From positions 310,001-374,000 of the forward strand of contig NZ_JABEPR010000001.1 of the NCBI RefSeq assembly GCF_013044515.1: a stretch of 64,000 nt of DNA. Direction: 5' to 3'. The position numbers were made by a program, and so were the translations under genes. Positions 37,714 to 47,676 of the stretch are shown in pieces. Source of the stretch: Sphingomonas sp. ID1715. Its GTDB lineage: Bacteria; Pseudomonadota; Alphaproteobacteria; Sphingomonadales; Sphingomonadaceae. The notes beneath the pieces are model-generated. The model was not told the origin of the DNA. It ran no database searches and saw nothing but the letters and a program-made list of their open reading frames with translations. Positions within the stretch are counted from its first letter, which is position 1, and every line of letters begins with the position of its first letter.

Positions 37714-38286
37714 ATGTTCAACGACCTTTCCTCGCCTGCCGCCCTGCTCGCCACGCGCCGCTCGGGCAAGCCGCGCGACATGGTCGCTCCGGGGCCGGAT
37801 GCAGACCAGCTGCGTGCCATCCTCTCGGCGGCGATGCGGGTGCCGGACCATGGCAAGCTCGCACCGTGGCGGATGGTGGTGATCGAAGATCGCGCCGCCT
37901 TCGCCACCCTGCTGCAAAACGCCTTCAAGGCGGCGCGCGGCACGCCGGACCGCGAAGATGTCGCGGCCATCGACCAGTTCGCCCGCCAGGCCCCGACCCT
38001 GGTCGCGGTGCTGTCCACGACCGTCGAGCCAAGCAAGATCCCGGCCTGGGAGCAGCGGCTCTCCGCCGGCGCCTTGTGCATGAACCTCGTCACGGCGGCC
38101 ACCGCGCAAGGCTTCGTCGCCAGCTGGATCACCGGCTGGGCGGCGTTCGACCCGCACGTGCTGCGGGCCCTGGGCGGGAAGGACGGAGACCGCCTCGCCG
38201 GCTTCATCTTTATCGGGTCTGCCGGGCAGGCCTTGGAAGAGCGCCCCCGCCCCGTTTACGACGATGTTGTGCGCCATTGGCCTTGA
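37714..38286 (+). CDS. Nitroreductase family protein (YdjA-like)
   Basis: 190 residues from ATG 37714. FMN-dependent nitroreductase fold: ATRRSGKPRDMVAPGP near the start, MRVPDHGKLAPWRMVVIEDR (FMN contacts), and GFVASWITGWAAFDP. Length and the DHGKLAPWR motif resemble YdjA. Reduces nitro or quinone compounds; physiological substrate unknown. It precedes the GntR gene by 32 bases. Confidence 0.9.
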   Translation: MFNDLSSPAALLATRRSGKPRDMVAPGPDADQLRAILSAAMRVPDHGKLAPWRMVVIEDRAAFATLLQNAFKAARGTPDREDVAAIDQFARQAPTLVAVLSTTVEPSKIPAWEQRLSAGALCMNLVTAATAQGFVASWITGWAAFDPHVLRALGGKDGDRLAGFIFIGSAGQALEERPRPVYDDVVRHWP

Positions 38287-38318
38287 CGTGAACCGCTGTG
38301 TTAGGGCAGTAAGGCGCA

Positions 38319-38660
38319 ATGCCTGTTGCCGAACGCCCGGTTTATCTCCAGCTACGCGATCGCATCGCTGACGCGATCCTGGACGGGCGGTATCGGGAAG
38401 GTGACATGCTGCCGTCGGTCCGGGCCTTTGCCGCCGAACAGGGGGCGAACCCCTTGACCGTCGCCAAAGCCTATCAGCTGTTCCAGGAGGAAGGGCTGGT
38501 CACCGTGCGGCGCGGAGTCGGCATGTTCGTGGCGGACGGCGCCGCCGGCCGTCTTCGGGAACAGGAGCGCCGCGCCTTCCTCGACGAGGAATGGCCGCGC
38601 ATCCGGGGCGTCATTCAGCGCCTCCGCATCGATCCCGCCGAACTGTTCGAGCGCGTCTGA
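38319..38660 (+). CDS. GntR family regulator (YtrA type)
   Basis: 113 residues: a winged helix (PVYLQLRDRIADAILDGRYR, LPSVRAFAAEQGANPLTVAKAY split over two helices, and VTVRRGVGMFVAD wing) followed by a short helical tail of about 40 residues rather than a ligand domain. This is the YtrA subgroup, often controlling adjacent ABC transporters or membrane genes; none is adjacent here, so the target is open. Confidence 0.9.
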   Translation: MPVAERPVYLQLRDRIADAILDGRYREGDMLPSVRAFAAEQGANPLTVAKAYQLFQEEGLVTVRRGVGMFVADGAAGRLREQERRAFLDEEWPRIRGVIQRLRIDPAELFERV

Positions 38661-38699
38661 GCCTCGCTTTCAGGCGCGCACCCAGCTAGGTGGCGCGGC

Positions 38700-39497
38700 A
38701 TGCCAGCCCGTAAGCTCACCGCCCATGCCGTCGAAAAGCCGTGGGGTCGTCCTACGCTCGGCGATGATTTCGCCCGCTTCGAGAACGGCGCCCCCATCGG
38801 CGAAATCTGGTTTGACCAGCCGGCAAGCGCCGAACTGCTCGTCAAATATCTTTTCACCAGCGAACGGCTGTCGATTCAGGTTCATCCCGACGATGCGGCA
38901 GCGCAGGCCGCCGGCTACCCGCGGGGGAAGGACGAGGCCTGGTACATCCTCGACGCCGCGCCTGACTCCACCATCGCGCTCGGTCCGTTGCAGCGGCTTT
39001 CAGCGGAGGAACTGCGCAGCGCCGCCTTCGACGGCAGCATCGTCGACCTGCTCGACTGGCGGCCGGTCAGGCCTGGCGATTTCATCTACTCTCCCGCGGG
39101 CACGATCCATGCGATCGGCGCCGGGCTGACGCTGATCGAAGTTCAGCAGAATCTGGACCTCACCTATCGCCTCTATGATTATGGCCGCCCGCGCGAACTG
39201 CATCTTGAAGACGGCGCTGCCGTCTCCACCCTCGCGCCCTTCGTACCGCCGCCCGCGCCGGCTAGGCCCGGCCTGCTGGCGGCAGGCCCGAAGTTCGTGG
39301 TCGAAAGGCTTTCCGGAACGGAACGTGTCGTGGAGACCGAGACTACCGCTTTGCTCATTCCGGTGACCGGGACCGGCACGGTCGATGGGGAGACTTTCGG
39401 GCCCGCCGAATGCTGGTCGCTCACCGGACGGAGCACCGTCACGGTACCTCAAGGCTCGACCGCCCTCCTCGCCTATCCGGACGCGGCATCGCGTTGA
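38700..39497 (+). CDS. manA: Mannose-6-phosphate isomerase, class I
   Basis: 265 residues. Interconverts fructose-6-phosphate and mannose-6-phosphate. Zinc-site signatures: LSIQVHPDDAAAQ (His pair region), KDEAWYILDA, and SPAGTIHAIGAGLTLIEVQQ. Shorter than E. coli ManA (391), as in many alphaproteobacteria. Together with manC (40308-41348) it would supply GDP-mannose. Confidence 0.93.
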   Translation: MPARKLTAHAVEKPWGRPTLGDDFARFENGAPIGEIWFDQPASAELLVKYLFTSERLSIQVHPDDAAAQAAGYPRGKDEAWYILDAAPDSTIALGPLQRLSAEELRSAAFDGSIVDLLDWRPVRPGDFIYSPAGTIHAIGAGLTLIEVQQNLDLTYRLYDYGRPRELHLEDGAAVSTLAPFVPPPAPARPGLLAAGPKFVVERLSGTERVVETETTALLIPVTGTGTVDGETFGPAECWSLTGRSTVTVPQGSTALLAYPDAASR

Positions 39498-39560
39498 TCA
39501 ATCTGGCGTTCAGCCGGCCACCGCCTATATGGCATGCTTGGCACCCAACATGATCGAACC

Positions 39561-40319
39561 ATGGTTCTGAAGCTTCTCCGCCGCGCCATCGACCAAGGCC
39601 CGCCGCCCGCGCGCATCCCTGACGGCCTGCGCATCTATGCGATCGGCGACATTCACGGGCGGCTTGATCTTCTCGACGCTTTGATGTTTCGCATTGAAGC
39701 GGACGAGCGCGCGCGCAGCGCGGCGCGCACGCAGATCGTCTTTCTGGGCGACCTGATCGACCGCGGACCGCAATCCGCCGGCGTCGTCCAGCGCGCACTG
39801 GAGATTGCCGAGAGCGGCCGCTCTGCCCGCTTCCTGATGGGCAATCACGAGGAAGTGTTCCTGAAGGCGCTCGGCGGCAGCCTGGAAGCACTGCGCTTTT
39901 TCGTAAAGATCGGCGGTCGCGCGACCATTCTCAGCTACGGTTTCAACGAAGCGGAGTATGAAGCGCTCGACTACCCCGAGCTGCTCGACGCACTGATCGC
40001 TCGCGTGCCGCCGGAGCATGTCGCGTTCCTGCAAGGGTTCGAAGACCGGATTGCGGTTGGCGACTATCTGTTTGTCCATGCCGGCATTCGCCCGCGCGTG
40101 CCGGTCGAGGAGCAGACGGGCAGCGACCTGCGCTGGATCCGTTCCGAGTTCCTCGACTTTCGCGGCACGCATGGGCCGATCGTCGTGCACGGCCACACCA
40201 TCACCGAGGATGTGGAGGAGCGGCCGAACCGCATCGGGATCGATACCGGCGCGTTCGCCAGCGGCCGCCTCACCGCGCTCGGCTTGGAAGGCGGCGAGCG
40301 CTGGTACCTAAGCACCTGA
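39561..40319 (+). CDS. PPP-family metallophosphatase
   Basis: About 252 residues from ATG 39561; an ATG at 39534 is equally open. The full metal set of serine/threonine (PPP) phosphatases is present: YAIGDIHGRLD, FLGDLIDRGPQS, FLMGNHEEV, FVHAGIRP and VVHGHT. Could act on phosphoproteins or on diadenosine polyphosphates. Its last bases overlap the convergent manC by 12. Confidence 0.9.
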   Translation: MVLKLLRRAIDQGPPPARIPDGLRIYAIGDIHGRLDLLDALMFRIEADERARSAARTQIVFLGDLIDRGPQSAGVVQRALEIAESGRSARFLMGNHEEVFLKALGGSLEALRFFVKIGGRATILSYGFNEAEYEALDYPELLDALIARVPPEHVAFLQGFEDRIAVGDYLFVHAGIRPRVPVEEQTGSDLRWIRSEFLDFRGTHGPIVVHGHTITEDVEERPNRIGIDTGAFASGRLTALGLEGGERWYLST

Positions 40320-41348
40320 CAGGCGCTTGACCTCCTGCGATTGCCCGCGGGGAAGGATCATGATCTCGTCGCCGGTCGCGATGACGATCAGGTCGGAGAC
40401 GCCAAGCATCGAGACGCGCGGCCCCTCGCTGCGCACGAGGCAGTTGGCCGTTTCGACCAGCCGCACCACGCCCTGGCTGAGATTACCAGCGGCGTCGCGC
40501 GGTCCCAGTTCGTAAAGGGCGTCCCAGCTGCCCACGTCCGACCAGCCGAGGTCCACGGGCACGACGGCAACCCGCGGCGCCTTTTCCATCACCGCATAGT
40601 CGATCGATTCGGACGGGCAGCCCGCAAAGGCGTCCGCCTGCGGCATGACGCGCAGGCCGCTCCGCTCGGCCTGCGCCAGCGAGAGCCTTGTCTGCTCGAG
40701 GATTTGCGGGGCGAACTCTTCGAGCGCTTCGATCATGACGCTGGCCTTGAACAGGAAAATGCCCCCATTCCAGGCATAGCCGCCGTCTGCCAGCATCGCT
40801 TCAGCTGCGGGCCGCAGCGGCTTCTCGATGAAGCGCTCGACCCGATGAACGTGGGCATCGAGCGGCTCGGCAAGGCGGATATAGCCATAGCCTGTCTCGG
40901 CATGGGTCGGCGTGATGCCGAAGGTCACGAGCCATCCCTCAGCCGCGTACGGGACCCCTGCGGCGACGGCCTCGTGGAGCGCGTCCACCTTCTCGATCAC
41001 ATGATCGCTGGGCATGACCAGCAGCACGTCGTCTGGTTCGACGGACAGGGCAGCGAGCGCGATCGCCGCGGCGGTGTTGCGGGCGGCGGGTTCCAGCAGG
41101 ATCGCCCGCGGGGCGCTGCCGATCGCCGCCAACTGCGCCTCGATCTCGTCCGCATGGGCGCGGTTGGCCACGATTAGCGCCGGCGCGTAGCGGGCGCGGT
41201 CGCCGGTACGGGCCGCGGTCGCCTGCAGCATCGTCAGTTCGGACGCGAGGGGCAAAAATTGCTTCGGCTTGTCTGGTCGCGACAAGGGCCAAAGACGCGT
41301 GCCGCCGCCGCCCGACAGGATGACGGGCGTAATCTTGAAACTGGACAT
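40308..41348 (-). CDS. manC: Mannose-1-phosphate guanylyltransferase
   Basis: 346 residues. Makes GDP-mannose from GTP and mannose-1-phosphate. Nucleotidyltransferase signature ILSGGGGTRLWPLSRPDKPK at the N-terminus, VMPSDHVIE and RFIEKPLRPA. It lacks the C-terminal isomerase domain of bifunctional ManC/AlgA, consistent with a separate manA 0.8 kb away. Confidence 0.94.
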   Translation of the reverse strand: MSSFKITPVILSGGGGTRLWPLSRPDKPKQFLPLASELTMLQATAARTGDRARYAPALIVANRAHADEIEAQLAAIGSAPRAILLEPAARNTAAAIALAALSVEPDDVLLVMPSDHVIEKVDALHEAVAAGVPYAAEGWLVTFGITPTHAETGYGYIRLAEPLDAHVHRVERFIEKPLRPAAEAMLADGGYAWNGGIFLFKASVMIEALEEFAPQILEQTRLSLAQAERSGLRVMPQADAFAGCPSESIDYAVMEKAPRVAVVPVDLGWSDVGSWDALYELGPRDAAGNLSQGVVRLVETANCLVRSEGPRVSMLGVSDLIVIATGDEIMILPRGQSQEVKRLSGA

Positions 41349-41351
41349 GGC

Positions 41352-43028
41352 TCAGGCCGCTAGCGCGTCGCCATCGAGCGCGTAAAGCCCTGCTGCGCCG
41401 AGCCGCGCTGATCGCTCGAGTCCGATCGCTTCGGGCACGATGCTGTCGAGGAAGAAGCGCGCGACGGATTGCTTCATCCGGGCGAAAGGCGAGCCGTCCG
41501 TCGCCGCCTTCGCCTGCCGTGCCATCAGCCAACCGCCCACCGCGACGGCGGTCATCGTCGTCATCGGGTAGCTGCCGGCGAGCTTGTCCTCCGGCGACGC
41601 TTCGTTGCCGGTCATCCAGCGCGCGATCGCTTCGACACGGTCGACCAGCTGCATCAACTGTGCCTCCCCGCCCGCTTCGCTGCGCATCTCGGCAAGCAGC
41701 GACGCGAGCACTTCACCCCCATGCATCGGCAGCTTGCGGTTGACGAGGTCGGTGGCCTGGATGCCGTTGGTGCCTTCGTAGATCGGCGCGATGCGAATGT
41801 CGCGATAATGCTGCGCCGCGCCGGTTTCCTCGACGAAACCCATGCCGCCATGCACCTGCACGCCGAGCGAGGCGACCTCGCAGCCGATATCGGTGCCCCA
41901 GGTCTTGGCGAGCGGCGTCAGCAGTTCCAGCCGCGCCCGGGCGGCCGCATCGCCGCCATGCGCGCGATCCGCCTGCCCCGCGGCATAATAGATCAGTGCC
42001 CGCGCGCCCTGGGTCAGCGCGCGCATCCGGATCAGCATGCGGCGCACATCGGGATGCTCGACGATCGGCTTGCCGAGCTGCACCCGCTCACGCGCATAGG
42101 CGAGCGCCTGCTGGGTTGCGCGCTCAGCGATCTGCACCCCCTGCAGGCCGACGTTCAGCCGCGCATTGTTCATCATCGTGAACATCGCGCGCATGCCGCC
42201 CATCTCCTCGCCGATCAGCCAACCGTGGCAATCGTCATGGTCGCCGAAGCTCAAAGTGCAGGTCGGCGACGCATTGATGCCGAGCTTGTGCTCGATCGAC
42301 ACGCAGCGGACATCGTTGAACGCACCGGGCGTGCCGTCGTCGTTCAGCCGGTATTTGGGCACGAGGAACAGCGAGATGCCCTTGGTCCCCGCCGGCGCGC
42401 CCGGCGTGCGGGCGAGCACCAGATGAACGATATTGCCGGTCAGGTCGTGCTCGCCGAAGGTGATATAGATTTTCGTGCCCTTGATCCGCCAGCTGCCGTC
42501 CGCTGCAGGCGTAGCGGTGGTGCGCAGCGCGCCGACGTCCGAACCTGCCTGCGGCTCGGTCAGGTTCATCGTGCCGTTCCACTCGCCGGTGATCAGCTTG
42601 GGCAAATAGGTCGCCTGCTGCTCGGGCGAGCCGTGCGATACCAGCGCCTCGATCGCCCCAGGCGTCAGCATATTGATCAGCGAGAAGCCCATATTCGCCG
42701 AGCCGAGATCCTCCATGACCACGGTCGCGAGCGTATAGGGCAGCCCCTGCCCGCCGTAGGCTTCCGGTCCGTTGATGCTGCCCCAACCGCCCTCGACAAA
42801 GGCACGATAGGCGGCTTTGAACCCCTCGGGCATCACCACCTGCCCGTCGCGCCAGCGCGCACCGACCTGGTCGCCAATGCGGTTCAGCGGCGCATATTTA
42901 CCCTCGGCGAAGGAACCGGCGCCCTCGACGATCGCGCCGACCAAGTCCGCATCGTCGACCAGCTCGCCGATGCGCACGACATGATCGAGCACGAAGCGCT
43001 GCTCGGCGATGGGGGCAGTGTAGGTCAT
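41352..43028 (-). CDS. Acyl-CoA dehydrogenase (DmdC/AidB-like large form)
   Basis: 558 residues from ATG 43028, larger than the 380-residue short-chain enzymes. FAD and substrate motifs: MNLTEPQAGSDVGALRTTAT, GTKIYITFGEHD, and QVHGGMGFVEETGAAQHYRD. A C-terminal four-helix extension is present, as in the DmdC-type group acting on 3-methylthiopropanoyl- or long-chain acyl-CoA. Substrate cannot be fixed. Starts three bases upstream of manC on the same strand. Confidence 0.9.
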   Translation of the reverse strand: MTYTAPIAEQRFVLDHVVRIGELVDDADLVGAIVEGAGSFAEGKYAPLNRIGDQVGARWRDGQVVMPEGFKAAYRAFVEGGWGSINGPEAYGGQGLPYTLATVVMEDLGSANMGFSLINMLTPGAIEALVSHGSPEQQATYLPKLITGEWNGTMNLTEPQAGSDVGALRTTATPAADGSWRIKGTKIYITFGEHDLTGNIVHLVLARTPGAPAGTKGISLFLVPKYRLNDDGTPGAFNDVRCVSIEHKLGINASPTCTLSFGDHDDCHGWLIGEEMGGMRAMFTMMNNARLNVGLQGVQIAERATQQALAYARERVQLGKPIVEHPDVRRMLIRMRALTQGARALIYYAAGQADRAHGGDAAARARLELLTPLAKTWGTDIGCEVASLGVQVHGGMGFVEETGAAQHYRDIRIAPIYEGTNGIQATDLVNRKLPMHGGEVLASLLAEMRSEAGGEAQLMQLVDRVEAIARWMTGNEASPEDKLAGSYPMTTMTAVAVGGWLMARQAKAATDGSPFARMKQSVARFFLDSIVPEAIGLERSARLGAAGLYALDGDALAA

Positions 43029-43071
43029 GGGGCTCCTTGAGAAACTGTCGCGCGCCCTATAGCGCGATGCC

Positions 43072-43992
43072 GTGAGCGCCACCACCACCCGTGTCCTGCC
43101 AGTTGACGACGATGCAATCGTCGAGGCGTCAAGGCTGATCCTGGAAGGCGAACCGGTCGCCGTACCGACCGAAACCGTCTATGGCCTCGCCGCGGACGCC
43201 ACCAATGCCGAAGCGGTCGCGCGCATCTATGCAGCCAAGGGCCGGCCGGGCTTCAACCCGCTGATCGTTCACGTGCCCGACCTCGCCGCCGCCGAACGGC
43301 TGGGTGCCTTCAACGAGACGGCGCGCGCGCTGGCCGAACGCCATTGGCCGGGCCCGCTGACACTGGTGGTGCCGAAAGCATCCCCCGTCCTCCCCTCCAT
43401 CGTCACGGCGGGACTGGACAGTGTGGCGATCCGCGTGCCCGTCCATCCGGCCATGCAGGCGCTGCTGCGGGCGACGAACCGCCCCCTCGCCGCCCCCTCG
43501 GCGAACGCCAGCGGAACGATCAGCCCCACGCGCGCGGAGCATGTCCTGAAGAGCATGGATGGCCGCATACCGCTGGTCCTCGACGCTGGTCCGGCGGGCA
43601 TTGGCCTTGAATCCACGATCGTGGCAGCGACCGGAGAGGAACTGCGCCTGCTCCGGCCTGGTCCGATAGATCTTGGTCTGCCGATGACGGCCTCCGCAAC
43701 AATCGAAGCCCCTGGGATGCTTGCGCGGCATTATGCGCCGTCCAAGCCGCTCCGCCTCGACGCGACCGATGCGCGAGGGGGCGAGTTCCTGATCGGCTTC
43801 GGACCCGTGGAGGGAGATGCGACGCTCAGTAGCGCCGGTAACCTGATCGAAGCAGCAGCCCGGTTATTCGATCTGCTCCACCAGGCCGATGCCTCGAACG
43901 CGGCAGCGATCGCGGTCGCCCCGATCCCGACCGAAGGCCTTGGCCTTGCCATTCGCGACCGACTGCGTCGCGCCGCACATAAGGAGAATTGA
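43072..43992 (+). CDS. L-threonylcarbamoyladenylate synthase (Sua5 type)
   Basis: 306 residues from GTG 43072. YrdC domain: VPTETVYGLAADATN, KGRPGFNPLIVHV, LTLVVPKASP and SANASGTISPT; then a C-terminal Sua5 domain (SPGMLARHYAP-like: APGMLARHYAPSKPL). It makes threonylcarbamoyl-AMP for t6A modification of tRNAs reading ANN codons. Divergent from the acyl-CoA dehydrogenase across 43 bases. The next gene starts right at its stop. Confidence 0.93.
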   Translation: MSATTTRVLPVDDDAIVEASRLILEGEPVAVPTETVYGLAADATNAEAVARIYAAKGRPGFNPLIVHVPDLAAAERLGAFNETARALAERHWPGPLTLVVPKASPVLPSIVTAGLDSVAIRVPVHPAMQALLRATNRPLAAPSANASGTISPTRAEHVLKSMDGRIPLVLDAGPAGIGLESTIVAATGEELRLLRPGPIDLGLPMTASATIEAPGMLARHYAPSKPLRLDATDARGGEFLIGFGPVEGDATLSSAGNLIEAAARLFDLLHQADASNAAAIAVAPIPTEGLGLAIRDRLRRAAHKEN

Positions 43993-44961
43993 TTGACCAC
44001 GCTCGTCACCGGCGCCGCCGGCTTCATCGGCTTCCACCTCGCCGACCGGCTGATGTCCCGCGGCGAGCGCGTCGTCGGCATCGACAACTTCAACGCCTAT
44101 TACGACCCGCAACTGAAGGAGGATCGCGTCGCTGAACTCCGCCGGCGGCATGGCGAGTTGCTGACGCTGCACCGCATCGACTTCGCCGATCACGAAGCAC
44201 TCGCCGCGGCGCTCAAGGACCACGCGTTCGAGCGTATCGCGCATCTCGGCGCACAGGCCGGTGTCCGCTATTCTCTCGAAAACCCCCGCGCCTATGTGCA
44301 GGCCAACGTCGTGGGGCACCTGAACCTGCTGGAAGTGGCGCGAGAGCGGCAGGTGCCAATGGTCTATGCCTCGTCGTCCTCGGTCTATGGCGGCAATGAC
44401 AAGCTGCCGTTCAGCGAGGAAGACCGGGTCGATCATCCGGTCTCCCTCTACGCCGCCACCAAGAAGGCGGACGAGTTGATGAGCGAGACCTACGCCCATC
44501 TCTACCGCATCCCGCTAACCGGCCTGCGCTTCTTCACCGTCTATGGCCCCTGGGGCCGCCCCGACATGGCCCCCTGGCTGTTCACCGAAGCGATCTTGAC
44601 GGGCAAGCCAATCAAGCTCTTCAACAACGGCGATATGCGCCGGGATTTCACCTACATCGACGACATCATCGATGGTGTGGTTGCGGCGTTGGATCATTCC
44701 TCCGGCGCAGGTGCTCGCCACCGCATCTACAACATTGGCAACAGCCGCTCGGAGCAGCTGGAGCGCTTTGTTCAGCTGATCGAGACTGCATGCGAAAGAC
44801 CTGCCGTCCGCCAGCCACTCCCGATGCAGCCGGGCGATGTGCGGGACACTTACGCCGATGTGAGCGCGATCGCTCGCGATCTAGGCTACGCGCCAAGAAC
44901 GTCGCTCGATGCCGGTATTCCGGAGTTCGTGCGATGGTATCGGGCTTACAAAGAATTGTGA
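43993..44961 (+). CDS. UDP-glucuronate 4-epimerase
   Basis: 322 residues from a TTG start at 43993, supported by AAGGAG six bases upstream. Extended SDR: GAAGFIGFHLADRL Rossmann motif, catalytic SSSSVYGG and YAATKK, and GLRFFTVYGPWGRPDMA, the signature that separates UDP-glucuronate 4-epimerases from GalE. It supplies UDP-galacturonate for lipopolysaccharide or capsule; sphingomonad glycolipids also carry uronic acids. Confidence 0.92.
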   Translation: MTTLVTGAAGFIGFHLADRLMSRGERVVGIDNFNAYYDPQLKEDRVAELRRRHGELLTLHRIDFADHEALAAALKDHAFERIAHLGAQAGVRYSLENPRAYVQANVVGHLNLLEVARERQVPMVYASSSSVYGGNDKLPFSEEDRVDHPVSLYAATKKADELMSETYAHLYRIPLTGLRFFTVYGPWGRPDMAPWLFTEAILTGKPIKLFNNGDMRRDFTYIDDIIDGVVAALDHSSGAGARHRIYNIGNSRSEQLERFVQLIETACERPAVRQPLPMQPGDVRDTYADVSAIARDLGYAPRTSLDAGIPEFVRWYRAYKEL

Positions 44962-45026
44962 GCGGTTGCCAAAGCCTCGTCGCCATGCCTTGATAAGGCT
45001 GGGGATAAGCATGGGGGCACTGCGGC

Positions 45027-46160
45027 ATGGGGGACATGATGGTCGTGTTCGGCACACGACCGGAGGCGCTCAAGCTGGCGCCGGTCATTGCCGCGCTGAG
45101 AGACCGCGGCGCCAAACCCCTGGTCTGCGCCACCGGCCAGCATGACGATCTCCTCCGGCAAGCGCTTTCCTGGACTGGGTTAGGACTGGATGTCGACCTC
45201 GGCCTGATGCGTCCAAATCAGGATCTGAACCAGCTCACATCGGCCCTGATTGCCGGCCTTTCGAACGTTTTCAGGCTCAGGCAGCCAGAGCGGGTGATCG
45301 TTCAGGGAGACACAAGTTCGGCGCTCGCGGCAGCGCTCGCTGCATATCATCTCAGGATCCCGGTCGCTCACGTGGAGGCGGGTCTACGCACCGGCGATAC
45401 GGGCCAACCCTGGCCGGAAGAGCTCAATCGCAGAACGATCTCCCTGATCGCGGATCAGCACTTTGCGCCAACCGCGCGTGCCGCCGAAGCCCTGATTGCC
45501 GAAGGGGTGCGACGTGCAGCCATTCACGTTACCGGCAACACGTCGATCGACGCACTTCAAGCCATGCGCGTTCGGATTGCAGGGGACCCGATGGTCTGCA
45601 CGGAAACAGCCCCGGTGCTGAGCGCTGCCGCGGGCAAGCGCCTACTGCTGGTTACCTGTCATCGCCGCGAAAATCACGGGGCCGGACTAGCCGAGATTGC
45701 GGCAGCCATTCGCGCCCTGGCGGGCCGCGACGATGTTTTGGTGGCGCTCGCCCTTCACCCCAATCCCGCAGTGGCCGAACCGATGGAGGTGGCGCTTCGC
45801 CATGTTGCGAACGTCTACCTGCTGCCGCCGCTCGATTATGCCTGCTTTGTAAGGCTGCTCTCCAGGTCGGACCTCGTTCTCACCGATAGCGGCGGCGTTC
45901 AGGAGGAAGCGCCAGCTGTGGGCAAGCCGGTCCTCGTGCTTCGCGACGTGACCGAGCGCATGGAAGGTGTGATCGCAGGAACCGCCAAGCTGGTCGGCGC
46001 ACGGTCGCAACGGATCGTTGCCGAGGCCTGTCTGCTCCTGGACAATCCGACGGCCTATGCCCGGATGGCGCGCGCCGGGAGCCCTTATGGAGACGGGCGC
46101 GCCTCGGAACGGATCGCGGCGGTCCTGACCGGCGAAGCCGAAGAAGCGCTTCGCGTCTAG
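45027..46160 (+). CDS. wecB: UDP-N-acetylglucosamine 2-epimerase (non-hydrolysing)
   Basis: 377 residues; ATG 45027 or 45036. Converts UDP-GlcNAc to UDP-ManNAc. Signatures: VFGTRPEALKLAPVIAAL, HVEAGLRTGDTGQPWPEE, VTGNTSIDAL, TCHRRENHG and LTDSGGVQEEAPAVGKPVLV. Base composition of this gene is slightly less GC-biased than neighbours (for example GGAGACACAAGTTC), hinting at separate acquisition, but this was judged only by eye. Confidence 0.93.
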   Translation: MGDMMVVFGTRPEALKLAPVIAALRDRGAKPLVCATGQHDDLLRQALSWTGLGLDVDLGLMRPNQDLNQLTSALIAGLSNVFRLRQPERVIVQGDTSSALAAALAAYHLRIPVAHVEAGLRTGDTGQPWPEELNRRTISLIADQHFAPTARAAEALIAEGVRRAAIHVTGNTSIDALQAMRVRIAGDPMVCTETAPVLSAAAGKRLLLVTCHRRENHGAGLAEIAAAIRALAGRDDVLVALALHPNPAVAEPMEVALRHVANVYLLPPLDYACFVRLLSRSDLVLTDSGGVQEEAPAVGKPVLVLRDVTERMEGVIAGTAKLVGARSQRIVAEACLLLDNPTAYARMARAGSPYGDGRASERIAAVLTGEAEEALRV

Positions 46161-47023
46161 CCAAGCAGCTCGCGGGCGAACTCCCGCACTTCCGCTCCGA
46201 TGTCCTGACGTTCTAGTGCAAGCGCCAGGTTCGCCTGCACGAACCCCGCCTTGTCGCCGCAGTCGTAGCGGGCGCCGCGGTAGGTGCGGGCGTGGAACGG
46301 CTGGCTGCCGATCAGTTGAGCAAGGGCGTCGGTCAGCTGGATCTCGCCCCCCGCACCGCGCTCACCCTTGTCGAGGACCGTCATGACCTCCGGCTGCAGC
46401 ACATAGCGGCCGATCGCTGCCAGGCGTGAGGGCGCGGTGCCAGGTTTCGGCTTTTCGACAAAGCCGCGCACTTCGGTCAGCTCGCCGGTGCTCAGACCCG
46501 GATCGACAATGCCGTAGCGGTGCGTGTGGTCCGCTGGCACTTCGAGTACGGAGATTACATTGCCGCCCTTCTCGCGATACGTTTCTGCGAGCTGGCTAAT
46601 CGACGGGTTGACAGGGTTCCACAGCAGTTCGTCGACGAGCAGAACCGCGAATGGCTCATCACCGACCAGGTGCCGCGCGCACCAAACTGCGTGGCCCAAG
46701 CCGAGAGGCTCCTGCTGTCGTACATAGGCGATCTGACCGGCTTCGAGGCGCGTGCCCTTGAGCGAATCGAGCGACTTGCCGCGTTCGCGCATCGTCGCTT
46801 CGAGCTCGTACGAGATGTCGAAATAATCCTCCATCGAACCTTTGCCGCGCCCGGTGACGAAGATCAGTTGCTCGATACCGGCGGCAAGAGCCTCATCCAC
46901 CGCATATTGGATGAGCGGCCGATCGACGACGGGGAGCATCTCCTTCGGCACCGATTTGGTGGCCGGCAGGTTGCGCGTGCCGAGACCGGCGACCGGAAAT
47001 ACGGCCTTCCGCAAAGGCTTCAT
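46157..47023 (-). CDS. galU: UTP-glucose-1-phosphate uridylyltransferase
   Basis: 288 residues. Makes UDP-glucose, precursor for exopolysaccharide, UDP-glucuronate and UDP-galactose. Motifs: VFPVAGLGTRNLPATKSVPK (catalytic loop, with Asn in place of the usual Phe after GTR), LPVVDRPLIQYAVDEAL, and FVEKPKPGTAPS. Ends four bases into the convergent wecB. Confidence 0.95.
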   Translation of the reverse strand: MKPLRKAVFPVAGLGTRNLPATKSVPKEMLPVVDRPLIQYAVDEALAAGIEQLIFVTGRGKGSMEDYFDISYELEATMRERGKSLDSLKGTRLEAGQIAYVRQQEPLGLGHAVWCARHLVGDEPFAVLLVDELLWNPVNPSISQLAETYREKGGNVISVLEVPADHTHRYGIVDPGLSTGELTEVRGFVEKPKPGTAPSRLAAIGRYVLQPEVMTVLDKGERGAGGEIQLTDALAQLIGSQPFHARTYRGARYDCGDKAGFVQANLALALERQDIGAEVREFARELLG

Positions 47024-47087
47024 CGAAGCATATTCTCCATGGTTGAACGCACAGCCGTAACGAATGTCGGCCGCAGCCCCAAGCGCT

Positions 47088-47621
47088 TTAGCCCTTCAAT
47101 CGTTCCGCGTAGCTCTTGCGGAACTTGCGCAGCTTCGGCGCGATCACCGCCATGCAATAGGGGTTCTGATCGCCGACGCGCGCGAAATATTCCTGATGAT
47201 AATCCTCGGCCGGGTACCAGGTCGACAGCGGCTCGATGGTGGTCACGATCGGCTGCGGCCAGTCGGACTGAGCCCGGGTGATGGCGGCGCGCGCCTCCGC
47301 CTCCTGCTCCGGCGAATGCGGGAAGATGGCGGAGCGGTACTGCGTCCCGACGTCATTGCCCTGCCGGTTCAGCTGCGTCGGATCGTGGGTGTGGAAGAAG
47401 ATGTCGAGCAGGTCGCCATAGGCGATAACGTCGGGATCGAACACGATCCGAATTGCTTCCGCATGGCCAGTGTCGCCGTCGCACACCCGCTTGTAAGTGG
47501 GGTTCTCGACGTGCCCGCCGATATAGCCGCTTTCGACGCTCTCAACGCCAATCACATCGTCGAAAACGGCCTCGGTGCACCAGAAGCACCCGCCGGCAAA
47601 AGTAGCGCTCGCCTTCGTCAT
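47088..47621 (-). CDS. msrA: Peptide methionine-(S)-S-oxide reductase
   Basis: 177 residues. Catalytic GCFWC (Cys12 and Cys15) at the N-terminus, [32 protein letters not shown], and [13 protein letters not shown] at the end. Repairs oxidised methionine in proteins. No signal peptide, so cytoplasmic. Confidence 0.96.
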   Translation of the reverse strand: MTKASATFAGGCFWCTEAVFDDVIGVESVESGYIGGHVENPTYKRVCDGDTGHAEAIRIVFDPDVIAYGDLLDIFFHTHDPTQLNRQGNDVGTQYRSAIFPHSPEQEAEARAAITRAQSDWPQPIVTTIEPLSTWYPAEDYHQEYFARVGDQNPYCMAVIAPKLRKFRKSYAERLKG

Positions 47622-47676
47622 GAACCCGCCTCTTCCGCATCAGAATGGGAGGACAAGGTAATGCGCGCGCCACAAA